From: an uncultured Caldilineales bacterium
GTDB taxonomy: Bacteria > Chloroflexota > Anaerolineae > JAAEKA01
NCBI GenBank assembly: GCA_937907455.1
Contig: CALESQ010000079.1
Location: 1-64,000 of the forward strand
Reading direction: 5' to 3'
DNA: 64,000 bases
A program made the translations under genes and the position numbers. Positions 54,822-63,372 of the stretch are shown here, piece by piece (within the stretch, counting starts at the first letter, position 1; every line of letters begins with the position of its first letter). Under the pieces are notes generated by a model. That model worked only from the letters and a program-made list of their open reading frames with translations, had not been told where the DNA came from and did no database searches.

Positions 54822-56645
54822 ATGGGACAAGGTTCTTTCAAGAGCGGATTTCTCTACATCATTTTACTGGCTGTGCTGGCGACCTTCCTGATGTCTACCA
54901 TGCGACAAGGACGCGAAACAGTACAAACCGCGCCGATCAGCCAGATAGCCGCCGATATCTCGGCGGACAAAGTCACTGAGATTTCGGAAAAGGATGGCTT
55001 GCTCACCGTCACCTATGCCGGTGAGGGAGAAACGCCGCCTCAGGTGCAATCGCGCATCGAGCCATCCGCTGATCTGGTAAAAACGCTCACCGAGCTGGGA
55101 GTCAGCACAGAAAGCCTGAGCAAGGTCAAACTGGAATTCCCCGGCACGAGCTTCTGGGAAAACTGGGCCCCTGTGCTGGGCACGCTGCTGCCAGTGATCC
55201 TGATCGGTGCTTTCTTCTTCTTTATTCTGCGCCAGGCTCAGGGCGCGGGCAACCAGGCTTTTTCCTTTGGCAAAAGCCGTGCCCGTATGTTCACCGGGGA
55301 TAAGCCCACCGTCACCTTCGACGATGTGGCCGGTGCGCGCGAATCAAAGGAAGAGCTGCGCGAGGTGGTGGAGTTTCTGAAGGAGCCACAGAAGTTTGCC
55401 GCGCTGGGGGCACGCATCCCCAAGGGCGTGCTGCTGGTTGGCCCTCCTGGCACCGGCAAAACGCTCATGGCTAAGGCCGTGTCGGGTGAGGCTGGCGTAC
55501 CCTTCTTCTCCATCTCCGGTTCGGAGTTCGTAGAGATGTTTGTGGGCGTGGGCGCCAGCCGCGTGCGCGACCTCTTCGAGCAGGCCAAACGCAACTCGCC
55601 CTGCATTATCTTCATTGATGAGATTGATGCAGTAGGCCGACACCGCGGTGCGGGCCTGGGCGGCAGCCACGACGAGCGCGAACAAACCCTGAACCAAATC
55701 CTGGTAGAGATGGATGGTTTCGACACCGACACCAACATCATCATTATTGCTGCCACCAACCGCCCCGACATTCTCGACCCGGCGCTGCTGCGCCCCGGCC
55801 GCTTCGACCGCCGCGTGGTGATGGATCAGCCCGACGTGAAGGGCCGCGAGGAGATCATGGCCGTGCATGTGCGCGGCAAGCCGCTGGCCGAAGATGTGGA
55901 CCTGGAGGTGTTGGCCCGCGCCACACCCGGCTTTGTCGGCGCCGATCTGGAAAACATGATCAACGAAGCAGCGATTCTGGCCGCGCGACGCAACCGGCGC
56001 AACATCACCATGACCGACGTCACCGAGGCGATTGAACGGGTAGCGATTGGGCCGGAACGCAAAAGCCGTGTCCTTTCCGAGCAGAAAAAGCGGGTAATCG
56101 CTTATCACGAAGCGGGCCACGCCCTGGTGCAGGAAAAGCTTTCGCATACCACACCAGTGCTGAAGGTGACGATTGCCGGTCGCGGCATGGCCGGTGGCTA
56201 CATGTGGCCGCTGGATAAGGACAGTCTGTTGCGCAGTCGCACCGAAATGGAGCAGGAAATCTCGGTGGCGCTGGCCGGTCGTGTCGCTGAGGAAGTTGTC
56301 TTCGGTCAGGTCACCACCGGGGCTTCCAGTGATTTAGAGCAAGTGACGCGCATCGCTCGTCGCATGGTGACCGTGCTGGGCATGAGCGATCGCATGGGGC
56401 CGCTGACCTACGGTCAGAAGGAAGAGATGATCTTCCTGGGCCGGGAAATCGGCGAACACCGCAACTACAGCGAAGAGGTAGCCGAGGCCATTGACCGCGA
56501 GGTGCAACGCATTGTCCGGGAAGCGCACGAGCGTACCCGTCAGGTCATTACCACCTACCGCGACCTGCTGAACACAATTGCGGAACGCCTGATGGAAGTG
56601 GAAACCCTGGATCAAACTGCCTTCAAGCAGCTTGTCACCGCATAA
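54822..56645 (+). CDS. ftsH: ATP-dependent zinc metalloprotease FtsH
   Basis: 607 residues. Two transmembrane helices (about 7-24 and 117-138) flank a short external domain. AAA domain: Walker A GPPGTGKT (G207-T214), Walker [19 protein letters not shown] with [22 protein letters not shown]41 protease: HEAGH (H429-H433) and the third zinc ligand region near DLEQVTRIA. It is a membrane-anchored hexamer that degrades misfolded membrane and regulatory proteins. It is monocistronic with a strong promoter. The SPFH/NfeD proteins downstream (57820-59918) could be functional partners, as HflK/C-type SPFH proteins are elsewhere. Confidence 0.98.
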   Translation: MGQGSFKSGFLYIILLAVLATFLMSTMRQGRETVQTAPISQIAADISADKVTEISEKDGLLTVTYAGEGETPPQVQSRIEPSADLVKTLTELGVSTESLSKVKLEFPGTSFWENWAPVLGTLLPVILIGAFFFFILRQAQGAGNQAFSFGKSRARMFTGDKPTVTFDDVAGARESKEELREVVEFLKEPQKFAALGARIPKGVLLVGPPGTGKTLMAKAVSGEAGVPFFSISGSEFVEMFVGVGASRVRDLFEQAKRNSPCIIFIDEIDAVGRHRGAGLGGSHDEREQTLNQILVEMDGFDTDTNIIIIAATNRPDILDPALLRPGRFDRRVVMDQPDVKGREEIMAVHVRGKPLAEDVDLEVLARATPGFVGADLENMINEAAILAARRNRRNITMTDVTEAIERVAIGPERKSRVLSEQKKRVIAYHEAGHALVQEKLSHTTPVLKVTIAGRGMAGGYMWPLDKDSLLRSRTEMEQEISVALAGRVAEEVVFGQVTTGASSDLEQVTRIARRMVTVLGMSDRMGPLTYGQKEEMIFLGREIGEHRNYSEEVAEAIDREVQRIVREAHERTRQVITTYRDLLNTIAERLMEVETLDQTAFKQLVTA

Positions 56646-56722
56646 GCAGCCACTTTTCTACTGATTTTACCATGCGCCGGAGATACACTCCGGCGCATGG
56701 TGACTCTGGGTGACTCGCCATC

Positions 56723-56761
56723 AGGCATCACCGGCAGGCATCACCGGCAGGCATCACCGGC
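56723..56761 (+). repeat. Three tandem 13-bp units AGGCATCACCGGC
   Basis: Exact copies start at 56723, 56736 and 56749, immediately before the larger repeat block. Confidence 0.9.
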
Positions 56762-56796
56762 TCGGTCTGGAGACCGGCCGGAGCACGTTTCTGGCC

Positions 56797-57000
56797 GTGG
56801 CCGGTCCCTGCGGGATGGTTCCCAATCTCCAGACCGAGCCTTTCGCTGTGGCCGGTCTCCCAACCGAGCCTTTCGCTGTGGCCGGTCCCTGCGGGATGGT
56901 TCCCAATCTCCAGACCGAGCCACTGGGTAAGCCTTTCGCTGTGGCCGGTCCCTGCGGGATGGTTCCCAATCTCCAGACCGTGCCACCGGGTAAGCCTCTC
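56797..57000 (+). repeat. Degenerate tandem repeat block upstream of the 57001 gene
   Basis: Units start GTGGCCGGTCCCTGCGGGA, continue TGGTTCCCAATCTCCAGACC and end GAGCC plus a variable tail. They lie at 56797-56847, 56848-56877 (internally deleted), 56878-56940 and 56941-57000. A diverged single unit lies at 57767-57808. The block is open in the frame of the downstream gene, but this looks incidental. Confidence 0.9.
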
Positions 57001-57699
57001 ATGTTCTTCAAGCTCAGCTACCTGCTGCAACATTACCGCTTCTGGGGCATATCGCTACAACGCTGGCTGATGATCGGTCTGGCTCTGCTGGCCGTACTGA
57101 TGGCACTGCGCATCTTGCCCGGCGGTACAGCCGCGACTCTGCTTTGCCTGCTGCTCATCCCTGTGAGCATCATAGCCAATGCCGCAGCACGGCGCAGCCA
57201 GTATGTGCAGTTTCGCAGCGATTCGGCCGCGCCGCCGCGCCCAGCTAAACTCAACCCGACACAACGGCTGACGATACACGCCACCGGTTTGTTTGAGGTA
57301 CAAGACAAGCAGCGTCGCTACAGCGAAGTGTCTGCCCACTATCAAACCTTTGCCACCCGCGAACATGTGCTCACCGTCGCCGCGGTGGAGGAGACACACT
57401 GGCACGGCCTGCTGCGCGGGTCAGATGATGCACGCGGTCTGTGGTATCTGTTCTTCAAACCCGGCGAGCTGCACAGCGTGGAAGCGGGCATACTGCGCAA
57501 CGGTTTCAAGCAAAGGCCCGCGTTGCGACTGGAAATCGGGCAAGTGCTGCACCGGCAATCGCCTTCGGATGCCTGGGGAATTCCACCGAGCCGCGACGCC
57601 AAGGCCGAGCGCCGCCAACTTGTTTATCTTTCGTTTGCCACCCCCGAAGATCGTGATAAGGTTTGGGGAGATTTGCTGGCCGACCGCATTCAGGCATAA
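57001..57699 (+). CDS. Membrane protein with two helices and C-terminal soluble domain
   Basis: 232 residues from ATG 57001 (MFFKLSYLLQHYRFWGISLQ), directly after the repeat block; no clear Shine-Dalgarno is visible. Two transmembrane helices lie at about 20-38 and 40-60. The cytoplasmic domain (about 75-230) has alternating strands (LTIHATGLFEVQDKQRRYSEVSAHYQTFATREHVLTVAAVEETHWHGLL, GLWYLFFKPGELHSVEAGI), similar in style to YcxB-like domains. No firm family was recognised. A bidirectional terminator follows at its stop codon. Confidence 0.7.
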   Translation: MFFKLSYLLQHYRFWGISLQRWLMIGLALLAVLMALRILPGGTAATLLCLLLIPVSIIANAAARRSQYVQFRSDSAAPPRPAKLNPTQRLTIHATGLFEVQDKQRRYSEVSAHYQTFATREHVLTVAAVEETHWHGLLRGSDDARGLWYLFFKPGELHSVEAGILRNGFKQRPALRLEIGQVLHRQSPSDAWGIPPSRDAKAERRQLVYLSFATPEDRDKVWGDLLADRIQA

Positions 57700-57742
57700 A
57701 AAAAGAAGGAGCAAGAACGATCATTCTTGCTCCTTCTTTTTT
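57699..57742. terminator. Bidirectional Rho-independent terminator
   Basis: AAAAAAGAAGGAGCAAGAA and its exact complement form a 19-bp stem with a 6-nt loop, with A and T tracts on each side. It serves 57001-57699 (+) and the flotillin gene (-). Confidence 0.95.
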
Positions 57743-57766
57743 AAACGGCTAACCTAAAAACTGCGA

Positions 57767-57808
57767 TGGCTGGTTCCTGCGGGATGCTTCCCGATCTCCG
57801 ACCGAGCC
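57767..57808 (+). repeat. Solitary diverged copy of the 56797-57000 repeat unit
   Basis: GGTTCCTGCGGGATGCTTCC then CGATCTCCGACCGAGCC. It has the same length and order as the unit upstream, with a handful of substitutions and one deletion. Confidence 0.8.
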
Positions 57809-57819
57809 AAAGTGCGGAC

Positions 57820-59316
57820 TTAATCCTTGGCCGTCTCTTGCTTTTTTTCAGCCTTGCGGGATGCATCGCGAATGCCGGGCAGTTCCTGAAGTGCGGCAAT
57901 TAAATCCACACCGGTGAGCGCCTCTACTGTAGCCGGCACCTGCGCTACGATGTTGGTAATATCGCCGGTGATCTTGGATGCGCCCGCGCCGGACTGCCCA
58001 TCGCTGCCATTGCTGATCACCACAATGCGCTCGGTGCGCGCCAGCGGCTGAGCAATAGCCGTTGCCACCTGCGGCAGCGCCTCGATCAACTGCTGAATAA
58101 TGGCAGCCTGGTTGTACTGCTTCCACGCTTCAGCCTTTTTCTCCATCGCCTGCGCCTCAGAGAAGCCGGTAGCCTGAATGACGTCGGCCTCAGCCAAACC
58201 GCGTGCCTTGACGATTTCGGCATCGGCCAGACCGCGGGCACGGGTTGAAGCAGCCTCGCCCTCGCCGATGGACTGAGTAGCCGCAGATTGGCCCTGCGCT
58301 TCGGCCAGTCGCTTGAACTTTTCGGCATCGGCCAGCATTTCAATGCGATAGCGCTCGGCTTCAGCGGGCTTGCGCACGGTAGCCTCCAGCTCGCGCTCCT
58401 TGCGCAGCGCCTCTTGCTGCTGCACTTCGATCTGCTTTTGCTTGGCGACTACTTCGATCTGGATTTCCTGCTCTTTTACGGCCTGGCTGGTCTTGGTTTC
58501 CTGCAACTTATAGGCCAGATCTGCCTCGGCGCGTTTCTGGTTAACTTCCTGATCGTAAGCAGCCTTCTGCACCGCATAGTCCTTCTGCGACTCGGCAATG
58601 CGGGTTTCAGCCACAAACTTAGCCGTCTCGCCTTCCTGCCGTGCCTGGGCGCTTTTGATGGTGGCATCGCGGGCGGCCTCGGCCTGACCAATGGCTGCGT
58701 CGCGTTTGACCTCGGCAGTACGCTTCTGGCCCAGTGCATCCAGGTAGCCCTGGTCGTCCTGAATATCGCGAATGGTGAACGAAATGATGCGCAAGCCCAT
58801 CGCGGCCATGTCACCGGATGAGACTTCCTGCACCTGTTGCGCAAAGGCATCGCGGTCGCGATAAACCTCTTCCACAGTCAGGGTTCCCAAAATGGCGCGC
58901 AGGTGGCCTTCCAGCGTTTGCAGGGCTACGTTGCGGATTTCATCTTCGGTTTTAGAAAGAAAAAGCTGCGCCGCAGTGCGGATGGCGGTTTCAGCAGGGT
59001 CAATAGACACCTGCGCCACACCGTCCACGGTGATGGGCACGCCCTGTACCGTATAGACACGGTGCGTGACCACGTCAATGGTCATTACTTCCATTGAAAG
59101 CTTGTCTACCCGCTCAAGTGCCGGCAGCACAAAAGTACCGCCGCCACGCACCACGCGAAAAGCCTGACCGTCCTTGCGTCGGCGACCACCTGAGATCACC
59201 AACACTTCGTTGGGGCCGGCTTTGCGATAGCGATTGGCAAATACAATGCCGAAAGCTACCAGCACCACCACCAGGGCTATGGGCACACACGCCAACAACA
59301 CAGTACTTTCACCCAT
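57820..59316 (-). CDS. Flotillin family SPFH protein
   Basis: 498 residues from ATG 59316 with AAGGAG eight bases upstream. One N-terminal helix (about 7-27), then the SPFH domain (about 28-210: YRKAGPNEVLVISGG, FRVVRGGGTFVLPALERVDKLSMEVMTIDV, LTVEEVYRDRDAFAQQV, IISFTIRDIQDDQGYLDALG). A long Ala/Glu/Lys-rich coiled coil with EA repeats (about 215-400) follows, then a C-terminal oligomerisation region. It forms ring-like membrane microdomain scaffolds. The NfeD partner gene lies 26 bp upstream, the standard nfeD-floA/yuaF-floT arrangement. Confidence 0.95.
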   Translation of the reverse strand: MGESTVLLACVPIALVVVLVAFGIVFANRYRKAGPNEVLVISGGRRRKDGQAFRVVRGGGTFVLPALERVDKLSMEVMTIDVVTHRVYTVQGVPITVDGVAQVSIDPAETAIRTAAQLFLSKTEDEIRNVALQTLEGHLRAILGTLTVEEVYRDRDAFAQQVQEVSSGDMAAMGLRIISFTIRDIQDDQGYLDALGQKRTAEVKRDAAIGQAEAARDATIKSAQARQEGETAKFVAETRIAESQKDYAVQKAAYDQEVNQKRAEADLAYKLQETKTSQAVKEQEIQIEVVAKQKQIEVQQQEALRKERELEATVRKPAEAERYRIEMLADAEKFKRLAEAQGQSAATQSIGEGEAASTRARGLADAEIVKARGLAEADVIQATGFSEAQAMEKKAEAWKQYNQAAIIQQLIEALPQVATAIAQPLARTERIVVISNGSDGQSGAGASKITGDITNIVAQVPATVEALTGVDLIAALQELPGIRDASRKAEKKQETAKD

Positions 59317-59342
59317 CGTGTTTTCTCCTTGCTTCCATGCAA

Positions 59343-59918
59343 TCAACCAGCAGGCGGACGCTGCCGCACCAGCAGCACCCCTGCACCAATCACCTGCTCG
59401 ATGCGCACGGTGACGCCACGGGCAATAGCCACGCCCTCAATTGAGCGTGCCGGGCGGCTCATGCGCTCACCGTGTACTTCAAAACCCACCTCGCCCAAGC
59501 CGGTGGCTGGGATAGGGGTGGAGACCACACCCTCAACCCCCACCATTTCCTGCTCGGAAATAGTAGTGCTGCCGTGCAGAGCAATCAACAGACGGCTGTA
59601 AAGCGCAGCCACCAGCAAGCTGATCACTGCCGCGGCCAGGCCGGAAATAACCAGGCTCAGCCGGTCTTCTATGCGCAGCCCCAGCGTAGCGATCAGCCCG
59701 ACGCCGCCAAACACCGCCAGAAATGTGCCGATGGTCAGCGGGCTGAAAATGGTCAGATCGTGACCACCGCTTCCATCCAGGCTGAAGTCCGCATCTACAT
59801 CGCCGCCCAGGTCATTCAACAGCAGCGAAACCAATGCCAGCAGCAAGCCTGAAATCAGCGCTGAAAAGTAGATACAATTGACGGTACTGCCGTTAGCGAG
59901 TGTCAGAAGGCCCGACAA
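59343..59918 (-). CDS. NfeD-like membrane protein
   Basis: 191 residues if the TTG at 59918 is the start, chosen because AAGGAGGAAG lies just upstream and no ATG fits. Three to four transmembrane helices are seen (about 16-35, 55-80, 88-110). A C-terminal OB-fold NfeD domain follows (about 125-190: MVGVEGVVSTPIPATGLGEVGFEV, SRPARSIEGVAIARGVTVRIEQVIGAGVLLV). It is a short NfeD1b/YuaF-type lacking the protease. It partners the flotillin in membrane-domain organisation. The promoter is TTGACC-N17-TATAAT at 59998-60026. Confidence 0.85.
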   Translation of the reverse strand: MSGLLTLANGSTVNCIYFSALISGLLLALVSLLLNDLGGDVDADFSLDGSGGHDLTIFSPLTIGTFLAVFGGVGLIATLGLRIEDRLSLVISGLAAAVISLLVAALYSRLLIALHGSTTISEQEMVGVEGVVSTPIPATGLGEVGFEVHGERMSRPARSIEGVAIARGVTVRIEQVIGAGVLLVRQRPPAG

Positions 59919-59997
59919 GGTGGCTTCCTCCTTCTCCGGCGGGGGGTTCAACCAGATATCTATAAAACGAAATGCGGTGCATTTGCCGCACCGTTGA

Positions 59998-60026
59998 ATT
60001 ATACCTGCGAAACGGTTTGGGGTCAA
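59998..60026 (-). promoter_or_regulatory. Promoter of the NfeD-flotillin operon
   Basis: Minus strand TTGACC (60021-60026), 17-bp spacer, TATAAT (59998-60003). A CGGTGC/GCACCG hairpin (59975-59993) begins at about +1. Confidence 0.8.
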
Positions 60027-60107
60027 TCGCACTATCTGATGACGCCAGGGCTCTGAAAAACCCTGAGCGGCGGGTGCATACGCTGGCAGGCAGCACCGAT
60101 GCTGTGG

Positions 60108-60113
60108 TATAAT
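60108..60113 (+). promoter_or_regulatory. Extended -10 of the small membrane peptide gene
   Basis: TGG-TATAAT. A GCCCG/CGGGC hairpin with T5 lies at 60121-60140, right at the predicted +1. Confidence 0.65.
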
Positions 60114-60120
60114 CGGCGCT

Positions 60121-60140
60121 GCCCGCTGCACGGGCTTTTT
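60121..60140 (+). terminator. Mini-terminator or 5' stem-loop in the leader
   Basis: GCCCG-CTGCA-CGGGC followed by TTTTT. The 5-bp stem is short for a terminator. Because it starts at the predicted transcription start, it could instead be a 5'-end stabilising structure or attenuator. Confidence 0.4.
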
Positions 60141-60161
60141 CATCTCTGGAGGTAATTTTTC

Positions 60162-60293
60162 ATGGCAAAATCAAGTAAATCACAGGCACGACGCGATTGG
60201 AGACGCACCCTCTTTCTGGTCGTCAGTGTACTGATCGTCATTACCATGTTGCTTTCGCTGGCGCTGACCTTTGCGCCTGCGCCCGGCTCCTGA
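60162..60293 (+). CDS. 43-residue single-helix membrane peptide
   Basis: ATG 60162 is preceded by a strong GGAGG site and a good -10. The peptide has a basic N-terminus (MAKSSKSQARRDWRRT), one transmembrane helix (about 17-38, LFLVVSVLIVITMLLSLAL) and a short FAPAPGS tail. Codon use is normal. It is too short for domain assignment. The positive-inside rule predicts a cytoplasmic N-terminus. The EamA transporter gene starts 25 bp later and may be co-transcribed. Confidence 0.75.
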   Translation: MAKSSKSQARRDWRRTLFLVVSVLIVITMLLSLALTFAPAPGS

Positions 60294-60318
60294 TCGCGTC
60301 CGGTTTTTTGTCGCGCCC

Positions 60319-61179
60319 ATGACTTCACCTGCCGAACAACGTCGCGGCGTTTGGCTGGCCATGCTGGCTGTGCTGTTCTTCTCCACCTCACCGGTGCTGA
60401 TCCGCCTGGCTGATCCGTTAAGCCCCTACGAGAAGACTGCGGCACGGCTGGGCATCGCCGCGCTTGGGTTGTGGCTGCTGATGGCCGGACGCGGCGAACG
60501 CTTTCGCCCGTCACGCCGAGATCTGCCCCTGTTTGGGGGTATCGGTCTGGTAGCGGCGCTGCACTTTGGGGCCTATGTCGCCTCGCTGAACTTCACCACC
60601 ATTGCCCACGCTCTGGCGATTGTCTACACCGCGCCGATCTTTGTCACCCTGTTCTCTGCCTGGTGGCTGCACGAGCCGATTCGCCCGCGGCAATGGCTTG
60701 GGGTGCTGGTGACGGTACTGGGCATTGCACTGCTGGCCGGGCTGGAACCAAACTGGACGCGACGCATGGCGCTGGGCGATGGCCTGGCTTTGGTTTCGGC
60801 CATTACTTTTGGTATTTACTCAGTAGCCGGACGCAAACATCGGGAGCGCGTGTCATTGCTCACCTACACGGTGGCGGTGTACGGCCTGGCCGCGCTCTGG
60901 ATGCTGCCCGCTGCCCTGGCGAATTTCACGCCGTCCGGTTATACCCTCAAGCCGCTGCTGGCTGTGCTGGCGCTGGGCGTTTTTCCGCTGGGCATCGGCC
61001 ACACGCTGTACAACGCAGCCCTGCGCCGCACCCATGCCACCACGGTAAACCTGATCGCCACCCAGGAAGTGACGTTGGGCATTCTGCTGGGCGCGCTGCT
61101 GCTGCATGAGCTGCCGCGCAGCAACGAACTCATCGGCGCGCTCATCACGCTGCTGGGCATTGTCCTGGTGCTGGTGTAA
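60319..61179 (+). CDS. EamA/DMT-family transporter
   Basis: 286 residues from ATG 60319. Ten hydrophobic helices are arranged as two EamA repeats: the first around PVLIRLADPLSPYEKTAARLG and ASLNFTTIAHALAIVYTAPIFVTLFSAWWLHEPIRPRQWLGVLVTVLGIALL; the second around SAITFGIYSVAGRK and AALRRTHATTVNLIATQEVTLGILLGALLLHELPRSNELIGALITLLGI. The drug/metabolite transporter family exports small metabolites; the substrate is unknown. It is followed 9 bp later by a Cys-rich gene. Confidence 0.93.
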   Translation: MTSPAEQRRGVWLAMLAVLFFSTSPVLIRLADPLSPYEKTAARLGIAALGLWLLMAGRGERFRPSRRDLPLFGGIGLVAALHFGAYVASLNFTTIAHALAIVYTAPIFVTLFSAWWLHEPIRPRQWLGVLVTVLGIALLAGLEPNWTRRMALGDGLALVSAITFGIYSVAGRKHRERVSLLTYTVAVYGLAALWMLPAALANFTPSGYTLKPLLAVLALGVFPLGIGHTLYNAALRRTHATTVNLIATQEVTLGILLGALLLHELPRSNELIGALITLLGIVLVLV

Positions 61180-61188
61180 AGAAACGTT

Positions 61189-61512
61189 ATGGCTTCGCAA
61201 ACACCCCCTAACTGCCGTTTTTACTACGAAGACTATTACCGCGGCCAACAAACCAGCGAATGCCGTTTGCCTAAAAGCCGCGCCTCGGAACGCTGGCTGC
61301 GCAGTGTGTGCGACAGTTGTCCCACCCCGACTCTGTTGCGCGAAACCAATTGCGCGCATCTGGCGCTGGAAGGCACGATTCGCCGTCGGCGTCCCTTTGG
61401 CCTGCGCATGGAGTTGTTTGCCATCTGCACCCGTCATACTGCGCAATTGAAAGAGGCTGGCTATTGCGCAGCGTGCGCCGAAGAACAAGCCGCGCTGCTC
61501 AATGCCTCATAA
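61189..61512 (+). CDS. Cysteine-rich conserved small protein
   Basis: 107 residues, with nine cysteines in ordered pairs: PNC, SEC, VCDSCP, TNC, ICTRH, GYCAAC. The motif FYYEDYYRGQQTSECRLP is conserved-looking, and the protein recalls small Chloroflexota proteins of unknown function. The Cys spacing suggests one or two zinc or iron-sulfur sites. No membrane helix. It lies 9 bp after the EamA gene, so it is probably in the same operon. Confidence 0.75.
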   Translation: MASQTPPNCRFYYEDYYRGQQTSECRLPKSRASERWLRSVCDSCPTPTLLRETNCAHLALEGTIRRRRPFGLRMELFAICTRHTAQLKEAGYCAACAEEQAALLNAS

Positions 61513-61560
61513 ACCTGAGCTAAAAAAAAAACCACAAATGCCACAAAGAGCTTTTTGTGC

Positions 61561-61566
61561 TATAAT
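61561..61566 (+). promoter_or_regulatory. Extended -10 of the 61676 gene
   Basis: TGC-TATAAT; no obvious -35. The leader of about 100 nt contains a GCTTGCC/GGCAAGC hairpin (61629-61652). Confidence 0.6.
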
Positions 61567-61628
61567 AACAGCAAGCGACCGAGTGTAGAACCTATCTGCG
61601 CAGTTTGCGTGCCGGCCTTAAATTTCGG

Positions 61629-61652
61629 GCTTGCCGCTTGATGCAGGCAAGC
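61629..61652 (+). repeat. Leader hairpin of the 61676 gene
   Basis: GCTTGCC (61629-61635) and GGCAAGC (61646-61652) pair perfectly around a 10-nt loop and are followed by GCAGTTTT. It may be an attenuator or mRNA-stability structure. Confidence 0.45.
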
Positions 61653-61675
61653 GCAGTTTTAACGAGGTATCCATC

Positions 61676-61933
61676 ATGTCTCCGAAAATAGATACGCGTC
61701 TGCGAAATACCTTGCGGCGCTACCGCGAAAATGACTTTGACCTGCTGTTGCGGGTGGACGAGGTTGACAAGGAAAACGAAGAAAATCTTGCCGCCCGCGG
61801 CATTGCCATCCGCCACCGCCTGATTTTAACCCCCACCTACGCAGTCACTTGTACTGGCCAGGAGGGGCTGGGGCTGCTGGATGTGCCCTGGATCTGCCGT
61901 ATTGACGAAGATCAACGCGTGTTCACCCAATAG
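61676..61933 (+). CDS. Conserved hypothetical protein, 85 residues
   Basis: ATG 61676 with AACGAGG upstream. A helical basic N-terminus (MSPKIDTRLRNTLRRYRENDFDLLLRVDEVD) leads to a beta part (GIAIRHRLILTPTYAVTCTGQEGLGLLDVPWICRIDEDQRVF) with two cysteines. It looks like a small regulatory or binding domain, with no family recognised. The subtilase starts 97 bp downstream. An I9-inhibitor-like role was considered because of this position, but the sequence does not match the family. Confidence 0.65.
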   Translation: MSPKIDTRLRNTLRRYRENDFDLLLRVDEVDKENEENLAARGIAIRHRLILTPTYAVTCTGQEGLGLLDVPWICRIDEDQRVFTQ

Positions 61934-62030
61934 GCACACCTGCGCCAGACAGAACTAACAAGCGGAGGAATGCGGAGCAACGTACATTACTCACAGTCTG
62001 CTTTTTGTTGCCCCACGCCAGGAGGATTTC

Positions 62031-63371
62031 ATGGCTGACACCATCTCTGCCTGGGCTGCTCAAGCCGCAGGTCAGACCATCCCCGTAATCGTTCAATTTT
62101 CCAGCGCCGAAACCATGCGCGCTTTTAGCGAGTCCAGCGTGGCTGCCGCCGCCACCGTAGACCCGGGGCATCGTTTCGGGTTGATCCCTGCCCAGGCAAT
62201 GAGCATTTCGGCCCAGGACCTGGAAAAGCTGCAAGCCCTGCCCTATGTAGAAAAAGTGTGGGAAGACAAGCCGGTTTACGTTTCGCTCGATGTTTCAGCA
62301 CCGCATGTTCATGCCCCTCAGATGTGGAACCTGGGCTTTGACGGCAGCGGCGTGAAGGTAGCCGTGGTGGATACGGGCATTGACCACAGCCATCCCGATT
62401 TCAGCGACCGCATTCTGAAGACCCGCGATTTCACCGGCAGCAAGCCAGACGCAGGCGATGGTCACGGTCATGGCACCCACGTTGCCGGCATCGTCGCAGG
62501 CAGCGGCGAGGCCTCCGGTGGGCGCTACATCGGCATGGCCCCGCAGGCACAATTGCTAATTGCCAAAGCGCTGGACGACACCGGCAACGGGATGACCAGC
62601 ACGGTGATGGCCGGGGTAGATTGGGCCGTGACCGAAGGCGCCCAGATCATCAACCTGTCACTGGGTTCACTCGGCCCCAGCGATGGCACTGACCCCCTTT
62701 CGGCTATTTGCAACGCGGCAGTAGATAACGGCGTGGTGGTGTGTGTGGCAGCAGGCAATGCCGGGCCAAATGCCAGCACCATTGGGTCACCCGGCTGCGC
62801 GGTCAAGGTGATCACCGTAGGCGCAACCAACGACAGCGACGAGATGATGGCATTCTCATCGCGTGGACCAACCGGCGATGGCCGTGCTAAACCCGATATT
62901 TGCTTCCCGGGCTTTGGCATCATTGCACCCCGCGCCCACGGCACCAGCATGGGCAGCGCGATTGATACGTTCTACACCTCGGTGTCGGGAACCAGCATGG
63001 CCACCCCACACGCCAGCGGCATTGCCGCGCAACTGCTGGAGGCCTTCCCCGGCACCTCGCCTGGCGAGATCAAGCGTCGTTTCACAGCTACGGCTTTATC
63101 GCTGGGGTTAGAGGCCAACACGCAAGGCGCCGGACGCGGTGATGCACGCTTAGCCTACGAAAATGTACCCGCTCAGCCCGATCCTACTCCCACCCCCACA
63201 CCAACACCACTGCCAGCGCCTGACGCGAGTGGCTGCTCGCCGCTGCGCGCCAGCGCCACCGGTGGCAGTGCCGGCGTTTTCTGGCTGTTCCTGGCTCTGT
63301 TCGTGCTGTTGTGCCTGTGCCTGGTCTGCCTGGCTGCCGGGCTGATTACCTTTGGCCTGACCACAGTGTAA
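62031..63371 (+). CDS. Subtilisin-like S8 protease with C-terminal membrane helix
   Basis: 446 residues, AGGAGG upstream of ATG 62031. An I9-like propeptide region (about 1-88: TIPVIVQFSS, LEKLQALPYVEKVWEDKPVYV) precedes the S8 domain. Its triad is D114 (VAVVDTGIDHSHPDF), H147 (GHGTHVAGIVAG) and S322 (SGTSMATPHASG), with oxyanion AAGNAGPN. A (TP)n linker (about 385-400) leads to a C-terminal transmembrane helix (about 412-440, FWLFLALFVLLCLCLVCLAAGLI). No signal peptide is present at the N-terminus, which is odd for a secreted subtilase. It is adjacent and convergent (1 bp) with the SbcD-like gene. Confidence 0.93.
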   Translation: MADTISAWAAQAAGQTIPVIVQFSSAETMRAFSESSVAAAATVDPGHRFGLIPAQAMSISAQDLEKLQALPYVEKVWEDKPVYVSLDVSAPHVHAPQMWNLGFDGSGVKVAVVDTGIDHSHPDFSDRILKTRDFTGSKPDAGDGHGHGTHVAGIVAGSGEASGGRYIGMAPQAQLLIAKALDDTGNGMTSTVMAGVDWAVTEGAQIINLSLGSLGPSDGTDPLSAICNAAVDNGVVVCVAAGNAGPNASTIGSPGCAVKVITVGATNDSDEMMAFSSRGPTGDGRAKPDICFPGFGIIAPRAHGTSMGSAIDTFYTSVSGTSMATPHASGIAAQLLEAFPGTSPGEIKRRFTATALSLGLEANTQGAGRGDARLAYENVPAQPDPTPTPTPTPLPAPDASGCSPLRASATGGSAGVFWLFLALFVLLCLCLVCLAAGLITFGLTTV

Positions 63372-63372
63372 G

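Noticed and set aside
56710..57000. N-terminal extension of the 57001 protein through the repeat block
   Set aside because: The extension translates DNA repeats that occur in several frames and also beyond the gene; the ATG at 57001 directly precedes the membrane helices.
56797..57000. Possible CRISPR array
   Set aside because: Units are adjacent with no unique spacers, differ by deletions, and no cas gene is present.
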